Shown one piece after another: positions 21,392 through 22,138 of a stretch of 22,138 nt of DNA (positions within the stretch are counted from its first letter, which is position 1; each line of letters starts with the position of its first letter). The notes below the pieces were generated by a model. The model saw only the letters and a list, made by a program, of their open reading frames with translations, was not told the origin of the DNA and did not search any database. Both the position numbers and the translations under genes were made by a program. The DNA is from an uncultured Pseudorhodobacter sp. (GTDB lineage Bacteria; Pseudomonadota; Alphaproteobacteria; Rhodobacterales; Rhodobacteraceae). The stretch is from contig CALEMZ010000065.1 of NCBI GenBank assembly GCA_937910975.1, positions 1-22,138 on the forward strand. The letters are read 5' to 3'.

Positions 21392-22138
21392 ATGGCCGAT
21401 ACACGCGCGCGTAAGAAATACCGTTCTCAGGAATGGTTTGACAACCCCAACAACCCTGGCATGACCGCCCTGTACCTGGAGCGTTACCTCAACCAAGAGT
21501 ACACGCGTGAGGAACTCCAGGGCAATCGCCCGGTGATTGGCGTTGCGCAAACAGGCAGCGACCTTGCTCCCTGCAACAAGATCCACGTGTTTTTGATGGA
21601 CCGGATCAAGGCCGGTATCCGTGACGCGGGCGGGGTGCCGATGGAATTCCCGGTGCATCCCATTCAAGAAACCGGCAAACGCCCTACTGCCGCGCTGGAC
21701 CGCAACCTTGCGTATCTGTCGCTGGTCGAGGTGCTGCACGGCTATCCCATTGACGGAGTTGTGCTGACCACGGGCTGCGACAAGACCACACCCGCGATGC
21801 TGATGGGGGCCGCGACCGTGGACCTGCCCGCAATCGCGCTTAACGGTGGGCCGATGCTGGACGGCTGGTGGAACGGGGAGCGTACAGGCTCTGGCACCAT
21901 CGTCTGGGAAAGCCGCCGCCTTTTGGCTGATGGCAAGATTGATTATGAGGAGTTCATCCAGCGGGTCTGCTCTTCCGCCCCCTCGCTGGGGCATTGCAAC
22001 ACCATGGGCACGGCCTCTACCATGAATGCCATGGCCGAGGCGCTGGGCATGTCGCTTCCCGGCAATTCTGCCATTCCTGCACCCTTCCGCGAACGTATGG
22101 CGATGGCATACCAAACCGGGCGTCGGATCGTGGAAATA
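21392..22138 (+). CDS. IlvD/Edd-family dehydratase, probably sugar-acid specific (3' truncated)
   Basis: First 249 residues of an iron-sulfur dehydratase whose family is about 570-600 long; the window ends inside it, in frame. The family removes water from 2,3-dihydroxy acids to give 2-keto-3-deoxy acids. Cluster cysteines are visible: C61 (DLAPCN), C129 (TTGCDKTTPA) and C202 (GHCNTMGTAS), with K131 matching the modified lysine of the 2Fe-2S type. The N-terminus RSQEWFDNPNNPGM resembles pentonate/sugar-acid dehydratases (arabinonate, xylonate) more than biosynthetic IlvD. GGAAG precedes the ATG by 7 bases. A shared operator lies 50 bases upstream. This is the second, unrelated dehydratase of the regulon. 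Confidence 0.9.
   Translation, partial: MADTRARKKYRSQEWFDNPNNPGMTALYLERYLNQEYTREELQGNRPVIGVAQTGSDLAPCNKIHVFLMDRIKAGIRDAGGVPMEFPVHPIQETGKRPTAALDRNLAYLSLVEVLHGYPIDGVVLTTGCDKTTPAMLMGAATVDLPAIALNGGPMLDGWWNGERTGSGTIVWESRRLLADGKIDYEEFIQRVCSSAPSLGHCNTMGTASTMNAMAEALGMSLPGNSAIPAPFRERMAMAYQTGRRIVEI

Noticed and set aside
21346..21414. 22-codon frame with GGAGG overlapping the start of the IlvD-type gene
   Set aside because: The GGAGG and ATG fall at or before the expected transcription start of the predicted promoter, the frame differs from the gene, and no conserved feature supports it.
22107..22119. GGCATACCAAACC, partly like the GntR operator
   Set aside because: It matches only one arm, lacks the GGTA half, and lies well inside the dehydratase coding region; probably chance.
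1..22138. CRISPR arrays, tRNA or rRNA genes, insertion sequences, phage genes, toxin-antitoxin or defence systems
   Set aside because: No regular repeats, cloverleaf or rRNA signatures, transposase or integrase genes, or defence domains were seen on either strand.

Overview
The window looks like chromosomal DNA of an alphaproteobacterium, most likely Rhodobacterales (Roseobacter group). Cytochrome b carries its haem histidines and PEWY loop at exactly the Rhodobacter capsulatus residue numbers. The DNA is GC-rich, and the TRAP transporter and petABC order fit that group. This is inference from protein features; no search was run.

Layout. (1) 1-2720: the end of petA, then petB and petC, the cytochrome bc1 complex of the respiratory chain, closed by a strong intrinsic terminator. 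(2) 2744-3350: a possible 22-codon small ORF and a GNAT acetyltransferase. (3) 3466-6784: a TPP riboswitch and the overlapping genes thiB-thiP-thiQ, a thiamine (pyrophosphate) ABC importer. (4) 7039-8937, minus strand: a membrane-anchored FlaA1/WbpM/CapD-type nucleotide-sugar dehydratase for surface polysaccharide. (5) 9177 to the right edge: a catabolic island for a hydroxylated organic acid.

The island holds a D-2-hydroxyacid dehydrogenase (9268-10215), a GntR/FCD repressor (10249-10938, minus), and a long plus-strand operon (11189-20092). The operon encodes TRAP transporter dctP-dctQ-dctM, a phytanoyl-CoA-dioxygenase-like oxygenase, a UxaA/altronate-dehydratase-family enzyme, a DenD-like (D-erythronate dehydrogenase-like) SDR, an EamA/DMT permease and a 3-hydroxyisobutyrate-dehydrogenase-family enzyme with an unusual active site. 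A minus-strand azlC-azlD exporter pair and a divergent IlvD/Edd dehydratase, cut by the window end, follow.

The main non-coding signal is a palindrome, TTTTGGTATACCAAAA. It occurs as two perfect 16-bp copies between the GntR gene and dctP, as a degenerate copy before the hydroxyacid dehydrogenase, and as the core of a perfect 22-bp palindrome in the promoter spacer between azlC and the IlvD-type gene. This ties the whole right half together as one probable regulon of the local GntR protein.

The combination of TRAP uptake, a 2-oxoglutarate/Fe oxygenase, two unrelated sugar-acid dehydratases and three families of hydroxyacid dehydrogenase does not match any complete pathway I know. It is the best candidate here for an undescribed system. 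The substrate cannot be read from the sequence; a four- to six-carbon sugar acid, perhaps with a modifying group, is a hypothesis.
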